Notes: generated from the sequence alone by a model not told the origin. A stretch of DNA of 64,000 bases from an uncultured Flavobacteriaceae bacterium (GCA_938088195.1 CALKEO010000004.1:1-64000); one strand, 5' to 3'; shown: positions 52,174-62,335, counted from the first letter of the stretch. Made by a program: numbers and translations.

Positions 52174-53523
52174 CTATAAAAATAAACTTTCTACTTTTTT
52201 AAGAGCTTCAGCTGTTGAACAAACTAAAACTCTATCTCCAAGTTTAATTTCAAAATCTCCAAGAACAATTAATCCTTTGTTATCTCTTATAACTCCGCCA
52301 ATAATGGCTTTCCTAGGAAAATCTAAGTTTACAATTTTTTTGTTCAAGACTTTGGAATATTCACTGACATTAAATTCAACTATTTCTGCATCCATATTAT
52401 TTAACTTGGCAAGCTCCACAATATCTCCATTTCTAACAAAACGAAAAATATCATTAGCTGCTAAAAGTTTTTTATTGATTAAAGTGTCAATTCCAATTGA
52501 TTGAGATAAATTGAAATAGTCCATATTATCAACAAGTGCAATTGTCTTTTTGATATTTTTAGACTTTGCCATTAAACAAGACATAATATTCGTTTCTGAA
52601 TTTCCAGTCGTAGCTATAAAAGCATCCATGTTTTCTAAATTTTCTTCCACAAGTAAATCAACATTTCTACCATCAACATTTAACATCATGACATTTTTAA
52701 CCTCTTCCACAAAATGATTAGCTTTTTTGGAATTTATCTCTATAATTTTAACATTTAAACCTTCGTTACTTAACTCTTTGGCTAGTTTAGAGCCTATCCT
52801 ACCGGCCCCTAAAATCATAATATTATCAATATTTTGTTTTTCCGTTCCGATTAGATCATAAAGCTCTTTTAAACCTTTTTCATTAGTTATAAAATAAACT
52901 TGATCACCATGTGAAAAAACAGTATCTCCTCTAGGAATAATTGTTGTATCAGAATTTTCTTTTTTTATTGCTATAGGCATAAAATGAACGCCTGGGAAAA
53001 CTGATGCAGATTCCATTACTGTTTTTCCAACAAAAGGGGCATTTTCTTCAAGTTTAACCCCCATCATTTTTAGTATACCATCTTCAAAATCATGACTGTT
53101 AGTAAAAGCAGACTCATGAACTAAAAGTTTAATCTCTTCTGTAGCTAAACTTTCTGGTGAAATTAGTTCATCAATTCCAATAGAACTAAAATCTATTTCT
53201 TTATTCCCCTCAATGAATTCTGAGTTTGAAATTCTAGCAATTGTTCTTTTAGCTCCTAACTGTTTAGCTAAAAAACATGTTGTAAAATTAGTAGTTTCAG
53301 ATGTAGTTAATGAAACAACTAAATCGCAATTTTGAACATTAGCCTCTTTTAAAACTGAAATAGAGGCTGAGTCTCCCTCAATTGTCTTAATGTCTAATTG
53401 ATTTTCAGCAATAATTAGGTTTGATTTATTATTATCAATTAATGTAATATCCTGTGATTCATAGGAAAGCAACTTTGCCAAATGAAACCCAACTTCACCA
53501 GCTCCTGCGATAATGATTTTCAT
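52174..53523 (-). CDS. trkA: Trk potassium transporter regulatory subunit TrkA
   Basis: Cytoplasmic NAD-binding gating ring protein, 449 residues with two RCK halves. Rossmann loops IIAGAGEVGFHLAK at the start and IMILGAGRIGSKLAK around residue 228; RCK-C regions after each. Start taken at ATG 53523, which begins directly at MKIIIAGAGEVG; an upstream ATG (53544) would precede the predicted transcription start from the -7 box at 53547-53554. Cotranscribed with trkH. Confidence 0.94.
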   Translation of the reverse strand: MKIIIAGAGEVGFHLAKLLSYESQDITLIDNNKSNLIIAENQLDIKTIEGDSASISVLKEANVQNCDLVVSLTTSETTNFTTCFLAKQLGAKRTIARISNSEFIEGNKEIDFSSIGIDELISPESLATEEIKLLVHESAFTNSHDFEDGILKMMGVKLEENAPFVGKTVMESASVFPGVHFMPIAIKKENSDTTIIPRGDTVFSHGDQVYFITNEKGLKELYDLIGTEKQNIDNIMILGAGRIGSKLAKELSNEGLNVKIIEINSKKANHFVEEVKNVMMLNVDGRNVDLLVEENLENMDAFIATTGNSETNIMSCLMAKSKNIKKTIALVDNMDYFNLSQSIGIDTLINKKLLAANDIFRFVRNGDIVELAKLNNMDAEIVEFNVSEYSKVLNKKIVNLDFPRKAIIGGVIRDNKGLIVLGDFEIKLGDRVLVCSTAEALKKVESLFL

Positions 53524-53546
53524 GTATTTTACATTGAATAACATTA

Positions 53547-53554
53547 CAAATATA
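53547..53554 (-). promoter_or_regulatory. Bacteroidota -7 box TATATTTG for trkA-trkH
   Basis: Exact match on the minus strand, 23 bases before the ATG at 53523. Transcription would start close to 53541, which rules out the in-frame ATG at 53544. Confidence 0.6.
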
Positions 53555-53638
53555 ATTGATTTTAAAAAACACTAATATTTTTAGTAATAAAAAAATAACA
53601 TAGTTTGATTGAAAGTATTTGTAAATTCGAATATTATT

Positions 53639-54343
53639 ATGAAACAAATTTGTTTAGTTTTTTTTTTGATACTAATATCTTCCAATAACTTTGGTCAAAA
53701 TAAAGGCTCAAATGTTGAAAACTTACAAAATTTTGATAAAAAAAAACTTCATTTTGGCTATTTTGTTGGATTAAATCAATATAATTTTAAAATTGACTAC
53801 AAAGAAAATCCTAACTATACTACTCAGGTCGAAGAAGAGTTTGGATTAAATATTGGTTTAATTGGAGATCTTAGAATTAATGAATATTTAAACCTTCGAT
53901 TTGAACCTGGTTTACATACTAACAAAGGAGCACTAAAATTTAATGAAAGGTCTAATTTTACTCAAAATAGTGATACAATAAGATTGATTAAATCAACCTA
54001 CATTCATTTACCTTTATTATTAAAATTTAGTTCAAAAAGAATTGGTAATTACAAGCCTTACATAATTGGAGGTATTTCTTCTTCATTTAACTTATCTAGC
54101 AATGAAAATTCCCCTGAAGATAATAAAAACAATGTTTTTAGATTAAAAAATAACACTATGTATTATGAGTTGGGTTTTGGAATTGATTTTTACTTACAAT
54201 ATTTTAAATTTTCTCCCTCAATTCGAGGTTTATTTTCTTTGAAAAATGAAATAGTTCCTGATGAAGATCCAAATAGCCCTTGGACTGGTCATATTGAAAG
54301 ATTCAGTACCAGGGGAATTTTTATAAACCTAACTTTCCATTAA
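53639..54343 (+). CDS. porT: Type IX secretion / gliding protein PorT (SprT)
   Basis: Outer-membrane beta-barrel of the PorT family, 234 residues from ATG at 53639. Signal peptide (LVFFLILISSNNFGQN). The family blocks are HFGYFVGLNQYNFKIDY, NIGLIGDLRINEYLNLRFEPGL, TYIHLPLLLKFSSKRIGNYKPY, FKFSPSIRGLFSL and SPWTGHIERFSTRGIFINLTFH. Required for type IX secretion in Flavobacterium and Porphyromonas. A TTG at 53609 adds ten residues before a normal signal peptide and was rejected. The TrmH and Omp85 neighbours match its locus in relatives. Its stop shares TTAA with the TrmH gene. Confidence 0.9.
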   Translation: MKQICLVFFLILISSNNFGQNKGSNVENLQNFDKKKLHFGYFVGLNQYNFKIDYKENPNYTTQVEEEFGLNIGLIGDLRINEYLNLRFEPGLHTNKGALKFNERSNFTQNSDTIRLIKSTYIHLPLLLKFSSKRIGNYKPYIIGGISSSFNLSSNENSPEDNKNNVFRLKNNTMYYELGFGIDFYLQYFKFSPSIRGLFSLKNEIVPDEDPNSPWTGHIERFSTRGIFINLTFH

Positions 54344-55071
54344 GAAAATTTCCCTTTTATTTCGCTTAAAAAAATTGCCAATGAGGAAGCCAGATTTAAG
54401 CTTTCAGGAAATAGTTGGTTTTTTGGTCTTGGAATACTAAATTTTTTATCAATTATTTCTAATAGTTCCTTTGAGATTCCATTAGCCTCATTTCCAAAAA
54501 TCAAAATTCCACTGTTAATTTTAGATTTAAGTCCATAAATTGATTCACCTTTAAGCGCAGTTCCAAATGTTTGTAATTTGGAAGCTTGCAAAAATGGTTT
54601 TAAATCTAAATAATTTATATTTATTCTTGATGAAGAGCCCATTGAAGCTTGAACGACCTTTGGATTATAGAGGTCAACGGAATCTTTGGAGCAAACAATT
54701 TGTTTAACTCCAAACCATTCACAAGTACGAATTATTGTCCCTAAATTTCCTGGATCTCTAATTGATTCAAGAGCTATAATTAAGCTGTTGTAGTCTAAGG
54801 ATTTAGTCTCCCTTTTTTTGAAAATTGCTAAATGATCGTCGGGATTGATTAATGAGCTTATTTTTTTTAATAATTTAAAGTCAATCTGAAAATGATTTTC
54901 AATATTTTTAAAAAATGATTTATCAATTGAATACAGTTTGATAACATCGTAATTTGAATTTATAAATTCACTAATTGACTTTTTTCCCTCAACAACAAAG
55001 GAGTTGTTTAAATCTCTGAATTTTTTTTTCTTTAGGCTATTTATGAATTTTATTTCATTTTTGGTAACCAT
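54340..55071 (-). CDS. TrmH family RNA methyltransferase (SpoU)
   Basis: SPOUT 2'-O-ribose methyltransferase, 243 residues. Motif 1 is ALESIRDPGNLGTIIRTCEWFG, motif 2 FGNEANGISKELLE and motif 3 IPRPKNQLFPESLNLASSLA. The N-terminal substrate-binding domain (residues 1-90) fits rRNA or tRNA target recognition. The exact target nucleotide is unknown. Three-prime end shares TTAA with porT; the 5' region contains the promoter of tamL on the other strand. Confidence 0.92.
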   Translation of the reverse strand: MVTKNEIKFINSLKKKKFRDLNNSFVVEGKKSISEFINSNYDVIKLYSIDKSFFKNIENHFQIDFKLLKKISSLINPDDHLAIFKKRETKSLDYNSLIIALESIRDPGNLGTIIRTCEWFGVKQIVCSKDSVDLYNPKVVQASMGSSSRININYLDLKPFLQASKLQTFGTALKGESIYGLKSKINSGILIFGNEANGISKELLEIIDKKFSIPRPKNQLFPESLNLASSLAIFLSEIKGKFS

Positions 55072-55090
55072 ATTTAAAGATGTATTTTTG
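55061..55090 (+). promoter_or_regulatory. Full Bacteroidota promoter for tamL
   Basis: TTG at 55061-55063, 19 bases, then TATTTTTG at 55083-55090, matching both the -33 and the -7 consensus. It overlaps the first codons of the divergent TrmH gene (start 55071). Confidence 0.75.
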
Positions 55091-55104
55091 ATTATATATT
55101 TTTA

Positions 55105-57609
55105 TTGGTGAAAAATTTTTTTACAAAAATACTATTATTTATATTTTTGATCTCATTTTTGAAATCTTGTATGATTTCAAAAAATTTAAAATACGAAGGG
55201 ATTATACTTAAATCAAATGATATTTTCATAAACGGTAAATTAATCTCTAAAGATTCCTTAAGTCCTCTAATTACTCAAAATAAAAATAATTATCTATTCG
55301 GAATTCCATTATCGGCATTATTATATGAATCCTCCAAAAAAAATTCGGATTCAATATTTAATAAATGGATTAATAAAAAATCTAAAAGAAATGAAAGAAT
55401 AACAAAAGTTTTTTCAAAAAAACAAGTAATACAAATAAAAAAATATATTGAAGATTTTAATAATTGGAAAAAAAGAAATGGTGAAGAACTACAAATAATT
55501 GATTCTACAAAAACTAATATATCAATTGAGAATTTAAAATCTTTTTTTAAAAATAATGGTTATTTTGATTCTGAAATTTCATCCAGTATTGAAATTAATA
55601 AAAAAAATCAAAAATTCGGAAAAGTAATTTACAATATTGATTTAGGAAATCAATATTACTTAGACAGTATCAAGTCTAATATTCAATCTCCAATATTGGA
55701 CTCACTATACCAAAAAAATATTGGTAAGAGTTTTTTAAAGAAAAATAATTCATTTAACACATTAGATTTTGAATCAGAGAGAAATAGATTAGATAATCTT
55801 TTTAAAAACTCTGGAATATATAACTTTCAAATAAGCTCTATATCATTTCAAGTCTCAAGAGATACAACGGGGACAGATTTAAGAATTCCTGTTCAAATAA
55901 ATATCTTAGAAGATTCTTCAAATAAATACAGAATTCATTACATAAAAAATATAAATATTTATACTAGTAATTTACTTTCACTAAAAACTGATACGCTTAA
56001 TAATCCAATAGTTTTTGATGATATAAATATTTTTTCTATAGGCAAATTGAGATATAAACCAAAAAACTTAACAAATGTAATCTCTTTTAAAAAAGGAGAT
56101 TACTATAGCGATCAAAAAAGGTCTAATACAATAAAACAACTTAACAACTTAGAAAATTTTCAATATCCAACTGTTAGCTATAATTATTTAATAAACTCTA
56201 AAAGTGAATTAGAGGCTAATGTATTGTTAAACCCAAAAGAAAGATTTTCTTTAGGATTTGGGGTTGATCTTAAACACTCTAATATTGAAGATATAGGTGT
56301 CGCCTTTGAAACTTCATTTACCAGTCGTAATGTTTTTCAAGGTGCTGAAAGATTAGAATTTAGCTCTAGAGGAACACTTGGAAAGTCAGGAAACACAACA
56401 ATATCAGAGTATGGATTTGATATAAGACTTAAATTTCCTCGACTTTTTCTTCCAAGCAAACTTAAAAAGGTGCTTAATTTAGATTATAACCCAAATACTT
56501 ACATTGGTCTTGGAACTTCAAAGCAAACAAACATCGGATTAGATAGGCAAAGTTTTAAGTTTGATTTAAATTATAACTGGACAAATTTAAATGATAAAAA
56601 AATAAACTTAGGCTTGCTAAATATTGAACTGGTTAATAATAAAAATAGTGTTAACTATTTTAATATTTATTCAAACTCTTTTAATTCCATTAACTCTATC
56701 GCATTAAACAACAATACAAACAGTTCCTACTTTAACTCATTAAATAAATTGATTGTTCCTGAGGGAATAAATTCTTTTATAAAGGATGTAATTAACAGAA
56801 ACTTATCATTAAATGAAGATGACTTTAATACTGTAAATTATATTAATGATAGGCGTAATAGACTTACTGCAAACAATCTAATAATTGGATCAAGCTACAG
56901 CTTAATTTCTGATAATAGAAAAAGTTTATTTGATCAAAACTTTTCTCAATTAAAAATTAAATTTGAACTTGCTGGAACTTTAACTAATTTTTTTGCCAAT
57001 CAATTTAACGCTGAGGTTGATCAATATAACAACAAAAAAATTCTTGGTTTAGCTTATTCCCAATATTTCAAAACTGAATTTAATTATATAAAACATTGGG
57101 CTATTTCTTCCAACTCAACCCTTGCATTCAGGGGCTACTACGGAATTGCCATACCTTTTGGTAATTCTGATAATATTCCATTTTCAAAATCATTTTTCTC
57201 TGGCGGCTCTAATGATAACAGAGCTTGGGAAGTTTACAGGTTAGGACCCGGAAGCAGTGGAGCAATTAGTGAATTCAATGAAGCTAATATGAAAATTGCA
57301 TTTAATATTGAATACAGATTTGGATTGTTTGGAAAGCTTGATGGAGCAATTTTCACTGATGTTGGAAATATTTGGAATGTTTTTGACGACACACAAGATC
57401 CGAGAAGAACATTTGATGGTTTTAATGATTTAAATGAGTTAGCCATTGGAAGTGGTTTTGGTATTAGATACAATTTAGGTTACTTTGTTCTGAGACTCGA
57501 TATGGGACTAAAAGCTTATAATCCCGTTCTAGATTCAAATGAAAGATGGATGACTGATTTCAAACTCAACAAAGCTGTTTTTAATATAGGCTTGAATTAT
57601 CCTTTCTAA
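55105..57609 (+). CDS. tamL: TamL-type Omp85 (BamA/TamA family) outer membrane lipoprotein
   Basis: 834 residues. N-terminal hydrophobic signal (KILLFIFLISFLKSC) with a Cys at residue 22; the Lys two before the Cys is unusual for a lipobox. Then POTRA-like domains (about residues 25-370) and a C-terminal Omp85 barrel (about 370-834) with the internal signature RLGPGSSGAISEF and the final strand NKAVFNIGLNYPF. TamL helps insert outer membrane proteins in Bacteroidota together with TamB. Start is TTG (55105) or the next codon GTG (55108). tamB, its common neighbour, is not adjacent. A near-perfect promoter precedes it. Confidence 0.82.
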   Translation: MVKNFFTKILLFIFLISFLKSCMISKNLKYEGIILKSNDIFINGKLISKDSLSPLITQNKNNYLFGIPLSALLYESSKKNSDSIFNKWINKKSKRNERITKVFSKKQVIQIKKYIEDFNNWKKRNGEELQIIDSTKTNISIENLKSFFKNNGYFDSEISSSIEINKKNQKFGKVIYNIDLGNQYYLDSIKSNIQSPILDSLYQKNIGKSFLKKNNSFNTLDFESERNRLDNLFKNSGIYNFQISSISFQVSRDTTGTDLRIPVQINILEDSSNKYRIHYIKNINIYTSNLLSLKTDTLNNPIVFDDINIFSIGKLRYKPKNLTNVISFKKGDYYSDQKRSNTIKQLNNLENFQYPTVSYNYLINSKSELEANVLLNPKERFSLGFGVDLKHSNIEDIGVAFETSFTSRNVFQGAERLEFSSRGTLGKSGNTTISEYGFDIRLKFPRLFLPSKLKKVLNLDYNPNTYIGLGTSKQTNIGLDRQSFKFDLNYNWTNLNDKKINLGLLNIELVNNKNSVNYFNIYSNSFNSINSIALNNNTNSSYFNSLNKLIVPEGINSFIKDVINRNLSLNEDDFNTVNYINDRRNRLTANNLIIGSSYSLISDNRKSLFDQNFSQLKIKFELAGTLTNFFANQFNAEVDQYNNKKILGLAYSQYFKTEFNYIKHWAISSNSTLAFRGYYGIAIPFGNSDNIPFSKSFFSGGSNDNRAWEVYRLGPGSSGAISEFNEANMKIAFNIEYRFGLFGKLDGAIFTDVGNIWNVFDDTQDPRRTFDGFNDLNELAIGSGFGIRYNLGYFVLRLDMGLKAYNPVLDSNERWMTDFKLNKAVFNIGLNYPF

Positions 57610-57659
57610 ATCAATATTTCTTATTAATTTAGCCACCTAAAATTAATCAACCGATCAAT

Positions 57660-58727
57660 ATGAAATCTATTAAAGGTGGTGTAGCAACAAGCGATGAAGT
57701 TCAAAAGATATTTTGTTTAGCAAAAGAAAAAAAATTTGCTTTACCTGCGGTTAATGTAATTGGATCTAATACAATTAATGGCGTCTTAGAAACTGCGTCT
57801 TCATTAAATGCCCCTGTAATAATTCAATTTTCAAATGGTGGTGCTATTTTTAATGCTGGAAAAGGATTGTCTAATGAAAATCAAAATGCAGCGATAAATG
57901 GTGCTATTGCAGGTGCTAGACATGTTCACGAACTCTCAAAAGCTTACAATGTTCCTGTAATCCTTCACACTGATCATGCTGCAAAAAAACTACTTCCATG
58001 GATTGATGGATTACTTAATGCTAGTGAGAAAAATTTTGAATTGACAGGGAAATCACTTTTTAGTTCACACATGATTGATCTTTCTGAAGAGCCCATTGAA
58101 GAAAATATTTCTATTTGTAAAGAATACTTAAAGAGAATGGATAAAATAGGAATGACTCTTGAAATTGAACTTGGAATTACTGGTGGTGAGGAAGATGGCG
58201 TCGATAATACTGATGTTGATGATTCAAAATTATACACGCAACCTGAAGAAGTCGCATACGCATACGAAGAACTTTCCAAAATAAGCAAAAGATTTACAAT
58301 AGCAGCTGCATTTGGAAATGTTCATGGAGTATATAAACCTGGAAATGTGAAACTAACTCCTAAAATTTTAAAAAATTCTCAAGATTATGTTTCACAAAAA
58401 TTCAATTTACCTAATAATACAATTGATTTTGTTTTTCATGGTGGTTCAGGTTCTTCAATTGATGAAATTAGAGAGGCAATCGATTACGGAGCTATAAAAA
58501 TGAATATTGACACTGACATGCAATTTGCATTTATGAGTGGTGTTAGAGATTATTTTAATAGTAATCAAGAGTATTTAAAAAATCAAATTGGCAATCCTGA
58601 TGGCTCTGATATTCCAAATAAAAAATATTATGATCCCAGAGTTTGGCTTAGAAAAGCAGAAAATAGTTTTAAGGAGAGATTAACTAAAGCTTTTCATGAT
58701 TTAAACAATGTAAATACGCTCGAATAA
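57660..58727 (+). CDS. fbaA: Fructose-bisphosphate aldolase, class II
   Basis: Zn-dependent aldolase of glycolysis and gluconeogenesis, 355 residues, the long class IIA type. Zinc and active-site blocks: LHTDHAAKKLLPW (His and Asp), LEIELGITGGEEDGVDN (Glu), NVHGVYKPGNVKL (His) and FHGGSGSS (His). Independent of its neighbours in function; accD follows 35 bases later with its own -7 box. Confidence 0.97.
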   Translation: MKSIKGGVATSDEVQKIFCLAKEKKFALPAVNVIGSNTINGVLETASSLNAPVIIQFSNGGAIFNAGKGLSNENQNAAINGAIAGARHVHELSKAYNVPVILHTDHAAKKLLPWIDGLLNASEKNFELTGKSLFSSHMIDLSEEPIEENISICKEYLKRMDKIGMTLEIELGITGGEEDGVDNTDVDDSKLYTQPEEVAYAYEELSKISKRFTIAAAFGNVHGVYKPGNVKLTPKILKNSQDYVSQKFNLPNNTIDFVFHGGSGSSIDEIREAIDYGAIKMNIDTDMQFAFMSGVRDYFNSNQEYLKNQIGNPDGSDIPNKKYYDPRVWLRKAENSFKERLTKAFHDLNNVNTLE

Positions 58728-58738
58728 ATTAGGATTCT

Positions 58739-58746
58739 TATATTTG
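58739..58746 (+). promoter_or_regulatory. Bacteroidota -7 box TATATTTG before accD
   Basis: Exact TAnnTTTG match, 16 bases before the accD ATG. No TTG at the usual -33 distance. Confidence 0.6.
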
Positions 58747-58762
58747 AAAAAAACCTTTTGAA

Positions 58763-59626
58763 ATGGCATGGTTTAATAGAACAAATAAAGGAATTAAGAC
58801 TGCTACTAAGGAAAAAAAAGATACGCCAGAAGGTCTTTGGCATAAAACACCTACAGGAAAAATTATTGATAAAGAAGAATTAGAACAAAATTCTTTTGTT
58901 TCACCAGAGGATGGTTTTCATTTAAGAATTGGAAGTGAAGAGTACTTTAAAATTTTGTTTGATAATAAATTTAAAGAAATTGATCCTAATATCTCTTCAA
59001 AAGATCCTCTGAAATTTTTAGATAATAAACCATACAAACAAAGAACTAAAGAAGCTCAAAAAAATACTGGTTTAAAAGACGCTATTCGTATCGCTGTTGG
59101 AAAATCTATGGGACAAAATGTAGTTATCGCTTGTATGGACTTTAGATATATTGGAGGGTCGATGGGTTCGGTTGTGGGAGAAAAAATTAGTAGAGCCGTT
59201 GATCAAGCTATTTCAAAAAAAATTCCATTAATTATAATATCAAAGTCTGGAGGTGCTAGAATGATGGAAGGTGCTATTTCTCTAATGCAAATGGCAAAAA
59301 CTTCGGCAAAACTTGCTCAACTATCAAATCAAAAACTTCCGTATGTGTCGTTGTGTACAGATCCAACTACGGGTGGCACAACTGCGTCTTTTGCTATGTT
59401 AGGAGATATTAATATCTCTGAACCTGGGGCTTTAATTGGCTTTGCGGGCCCGAGAGTTGTTAAAGATACTACTGGAAAAGATTTGCCAAAAGGATTCCAA
59501 AAATCTGAATTTTTATTAGAACACGGATTTTTAGATTTTATTATTCCGAGAACTCAACTTAAAGAAAAAATTAATCTATATTTTGATTTGATACTTAACA
59601 ACCCTGTTAGAACAAATAATTTATAA
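58763..59626 (+). CDS. accD: Acetyl-CoA carboxylase carboxyltransferase subunit beta
   Basis: Carboxyltransferase beta subunit of acetyl-CoA carboxylase, first step of fatty acid synthesis; 287 residues. Crotonase-like core with [43 protein letters not shown] and GFAGPRVV. The N-terminal segment that carries the four-Cys zinc ribbon in E. coli is present in length ([11 protein letters not shown] and [11 protein letters not shown]) but contains no Cys: the first Cys comes near residue 115. accA is not in the window. Confidence 0.95.
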   Translation: MAWFNRTNKGIKTATKEKKDTPEGLWHKTPTGKIIDKEELEQNSFVSPEDGFHLRIGSEEYFKILFDNKFKEIDPNISSKDPLKFLDNKPYKQRTKEAQKNTGLKDAIRIAVGKSMGQNVVIACMDFRYIGGSMGSVVGEKISRAVDQAISKKIPLIIISKSGGARMMEGAISLMQMAKTSAKLAQLSNQKLPYVSLCTDPTTGGTTASFAMLGDINISEPGALIGFAGPRVVKDTTGKDLPKGFQKSEFLLEHGFLDFIIPRTQLKEKINLYFDLILNNPVRTNNL

Positions 59627-59658
59627 TTGTTTCTTTTCAAAATTTAATCCTATATTTG
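59627..59658 (+). promoter_or_regulatory. Full Bacteroidota promoter for rpsO
   Basis: TTG at 59627-59629, 21 bases, then TATATTTG at 59651-59658; both elements match the consensus and the spacing is in the known range. Transcription should begin near 59664, leaving a leader of about 50 bases. The -33 TTG overlaps the last base codon region just after the accD stop. Confidence 0.8.
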
Positions 59659-59663
59659 CGCCT

Positions 59664-59711
59664 CCAATAAATAAATATTGGTTACATAAGAATTATTTAC
59701 AAAAATATTGG
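59664..59711 (+). promoter_or_regulatory. rpsO leader with competing inverted repeats
   Basis: CCAATA (59664-59669) can pair with TATTGG at 59676-59681 (loop of six) or with a second TATTGG at 59706-59711, one base before the rpsO ATG. The two TATTGG copies lie in a 9-base direct repeat AAATATTGG (59673-59681, 59703-59711). This could form a switch for S15 autoregulation; stems are only six pairs. Confidence 0.4.
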
Positions 59712-59712
59712 C

Positions 59713-59982
59713 ATGTATTTATCTAAAGAAAACAAAAAAGAAATTTTTAAAAAACACGGAAAGTCAGACTCAGATACTGGATCTGCTGAGGGTCAAATCG
59801 CTTTATTTACAGTTAGAATAAATCATTTAACTGAACATCTTAAAAAAAATCGTAAAGATTTTAATACTGAAAGATCTTTGGTAATGATGGTTGGTAAAAG
59901 AAAAAGTTTACTTAGCTACTTAAAAAATAAAGATATTACTCGTTACAGAGAAATTATTAAGAAACTTAATCTGCGTAAATAA
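59713..59982 (+). CDS. rpsO: 30S ribosomal protein S15
   Basis: 89 residues, complete. Four-helix S15: the rRNA-binding HGKSDSDTGSAEGQIALFTVRINHLTEHL region is seen as HGKSDSDTGS, EGQIALFT and INHLTEHL, plus the loop MMVGKRKSLLSYL. Binds the central domain of 16S rRNA. The start is ATG at 59713. It is followed by pnp after 63 bases, as in many bacteria where S15 and PNPase are linked. Confidence 0.97.
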   Translation: MYLSKENKKEIFKKHGKSDSDTGSAEGQIALFTVRINHLTEHLKKNRKDFNTERSLVMMVGKRKSLLSYLKNKDITRYREIIKKLNLRK

Positions 59983-60045
59983 ATATTTTTTACATAGTTT
60001 TTCATTGGTATTCTACTTTTTAAGACACAACACCTTAATTAATTA

Positions 60046-62250
60046 ATGAAAAATATGAAAATTAAAACCTACAATGAGTCCATCGATTTAGGTGATGGGC
60101 GAAAAATTACCCTAGAAACTGGAAAACTTGCTAAACAAGCTCATGGATCAGTTGTCGTTCAAATGGGAAAGGCAATGCTTTTATGTACAGTTGTTTCAAA
60201 TTATGAGGCATCTAATGTAGATTTCCTTCCACTAACTGTTGATTACAGAGAAAAATTTGCTGCTGCGGGAAGATATCCTGGTGGATTTTTTAAAAGAGAA
60301 GCTCGTCCAAGTGACGGAGAAGTACTTACCATGAGATTGGTAGATAGAGTACTTCGTCCATTATTTCCAAAAGATTATCATTCGGAAGTCCAAGTTATGA
60401 TTCAATTGATGTCACATGACGAAAATGTAATGCCAGATGCATTAGCTGGTCTTGCTGCCTCTGCTGCAATACAGCTGAGTGATTTTCCTTTTGAATGTGC
60501 AATTTCTGAAGCAAGAGTAGCCAGAGTTGATGGTAAATTTGTAATCAATCCAAGTAGAGCTCAATTAGCTAATGCAGATATTGAAATAATGGTAGGTGCT
60601 TCAGCAGATTCAGTTATGATGGTTGAGGGAGAAATGGATGAATGTAGTGAGGAAGAAATGGCAGATGCTATAAAGTTTGCTCACGAATCCATAAAAATTC
60701 AAATTCAAGCTCAAGAAAGATTGGCAAATGCTGTTGGTAGAAAAGAGGTTAGAGAATATGAAACTAGTACTGAAAATGAGGAATTAGCCAAAACTATTCA
60801 TGATGCTTGTTATGATAAATGTTATGCAATAGCCAAAAAAGGTACTTCAAAAGCTGAGCGTAGCTTAGCTTTTTCAAAGTTAAAAGATGAAGTTAAGGCA
60901 TCTTTTAGTGAAGAAGAAATTGAAGAAAATGGAAAATTAATTGGAAAATATTTTAATAAATCGCAGAAAGAAGCTATCAGAGAACTAACATTGAGTGAAG
61001 GAGTTAGACTCGATGGTAGAAAAACTAACGAAATTAGAGATATATGGAGCGAAGTCGATTATTTACCATCAACTCATGGCTCTGCAATATTCTCAAGAGG
61101 TGAAACTCAAGCATTAGCAACCGTTACATTAGGAACCTCCAGAGAAGCAAATAAGATTGATATGCCATCTTATGAAGGTGAAGAAACATTTTATTTACAC
61201 TATAATTTTCCTCCCTTTTGTACTGGAGAGGCTAGACCACTTAGAGGAACCTCAAGAAGAGAAGTTGGTCATGGTAACTTAGCTCAAAGAGGATTAAAAG
61301 GGATGATACCTGAAGACTGCCCTTATACCGTAAGAGTTGTTAGTGAAGTTCTTGAATCAAATGGATCTTCATCAATGGCAACAGTTTGTTCTGGAACAAT
61401 GGCATTAATGGATGCCGGAGTACAAATTAAACGTCCTGTCTCAGGAATTGCCATGGGTCTAATTTCGGATGGGGAAAGGTATGCAGTTCTAAGTGACATT
61501 CTTGGTGATGAAGACCACTTAGGAGATATGGATTTTAAAGTAACAGGTACTACTGAAGGTATTACTGCTTGTCAAATGGATATTAAAATCAAAGGATTAT
61601 CATATGAAATTCTAGTCAATGCACTAAAACAAGCTAGAGATGGAAGACTTCATATTTTAAATAAAATAGCCGAAACAATAGAAAAACCTAACGAAGATGT
61701 TAAAGCACACTCTCCTAAAATGGTAACCAGTAGAATTCCTAACGAATTTATAGGTCCATTTATTGGTCCTGGAGGAAAAGTTATTCAAGAATTGCAAAAA
61801 ACTACAGGCTGCACTATAGTAATTAATGAAGATCCTGAAACAGAAGAAGGAATTGTTGAAATTCTAGGAACTGACCAGGAAGGGATAGATGAGGTATTAG
61901 CAAAAATTGATTCTTTGTTATTTAAACCTGAAAAAGGAAATACTTATAAAGTTAAAGTCATTAAAATGCTTGATTTTGGAGCAGTAGTTGAATACTTAGA
62001 CGCCCCTGGAAACGAAGTCTTGTTACACGTCAGTGAAATTGCTTGGGAAAGAACGAACAATGTAAGTGATGTATTAAAACTTGGTGATGAATTAGAGGTT
62101 AAATATTTTGGAGTAGACCCTAGAACTAGAAAAGAAAAAGTTTCTAGAAAAGCTTTGTTAGAAAAACCTGAAGGATATGTTGAAAGACCTGCTAGACCAC
62201 CAAGATCTGATAACAGAGGGAGAGATAATAGAAATAGAAATAACAGATAA
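60046..62250 (+). CDS. pnp: Polyribonucleotide nucleotidyltransferase (PNPase)
   Basis: 3'-5' phosphorolytic exoribonuclease, 734 residues. Two RNase PH-like halves (about 15-150 and 315-540), an alpha-helical linker, KH domain with [15 protein letters not shown] near 573 and S1 domain ([20 protein letters not shown] onwards, residues 630-700). The tail is short, Pro/Arg/Asn-rich ([17 protein letters not shown]), likely to add RNA binding. ATG at 60046 and a second ATG at 60055 are both possible starts; the protein begins IKTYNESI. Confidence 0.97.
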   Translation: MKNMKIKTYNESIDLGDGRKITLETGKLAKQAHGSVVVQMGKAMLLCTVVSNYEASNVDFLPLTVDYREKFAAAGRYPGGFFKREARPSDGEVLTMRLVDRVLRPLFPKDYHSEVQVMIQLMSHDENVMPDALAGLAASAAIQLSDFPFECAISEARVARVDGKFVINPSRAQLANADIEIMVGASADSVMMVEGEMDECSEEEMADAIKFAHESIKIQIQAQERLANAVGRKEVREYETSTENEELAKTIHDACYDKCYAIAKKGTSKAERSLAFSKLKDEVKASFSEEEIEENGKLIGKYFNKSQKEAIRELTLSEGVRLDGRKTNEIRDIWSEVDYLPSTHGSAIFSRGETQALATVTLGTSREANKIDMPSYEGEETFYLHYNFPPFCTGEARPLRGTSRREVGHGNLAQRGLKGMIPEDCPYTVRVVSEVLESNGSSSMATVCSGTMALMDAGVQIKRPVSGIAMGLISDGERYAVLSDILGDEDHLGDMDFKVTGTTEGITACQMDIKIKGLSYEILVNALKQARDGRLHILNKIAETIEKPNEDVKAHSPKMVTSRIPNEFIGPFIGPGGKVIQELQKTTGCTIVINEDPETEEGIVEILGTDQEGIDEVLAKIDSLLFKPEKGNTYKVKVIKMLDFGAVVEYLDAPGNEVLLHVSEIAWERTNNVSDVLKLGDELEVKYFGVDPRTRKEKVSRKALLEKPEGYVERPARPPRSDNRGRDNRNRNNR

Positions 62251-62335
62251 TCAGTTCTTCTATTATTTCTTGTTTTTTTAAACAAATTGTAACCTTTTTA
62301 TAAATTTCAACGTATAATAACTTTAACACATTTCA

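Noticed and set aside
62274..62292. Possible hairpin TTGTTT/AAACAA after pnp
   Set aside because: Only six weak pairs and no T tract, so not called a terminator.
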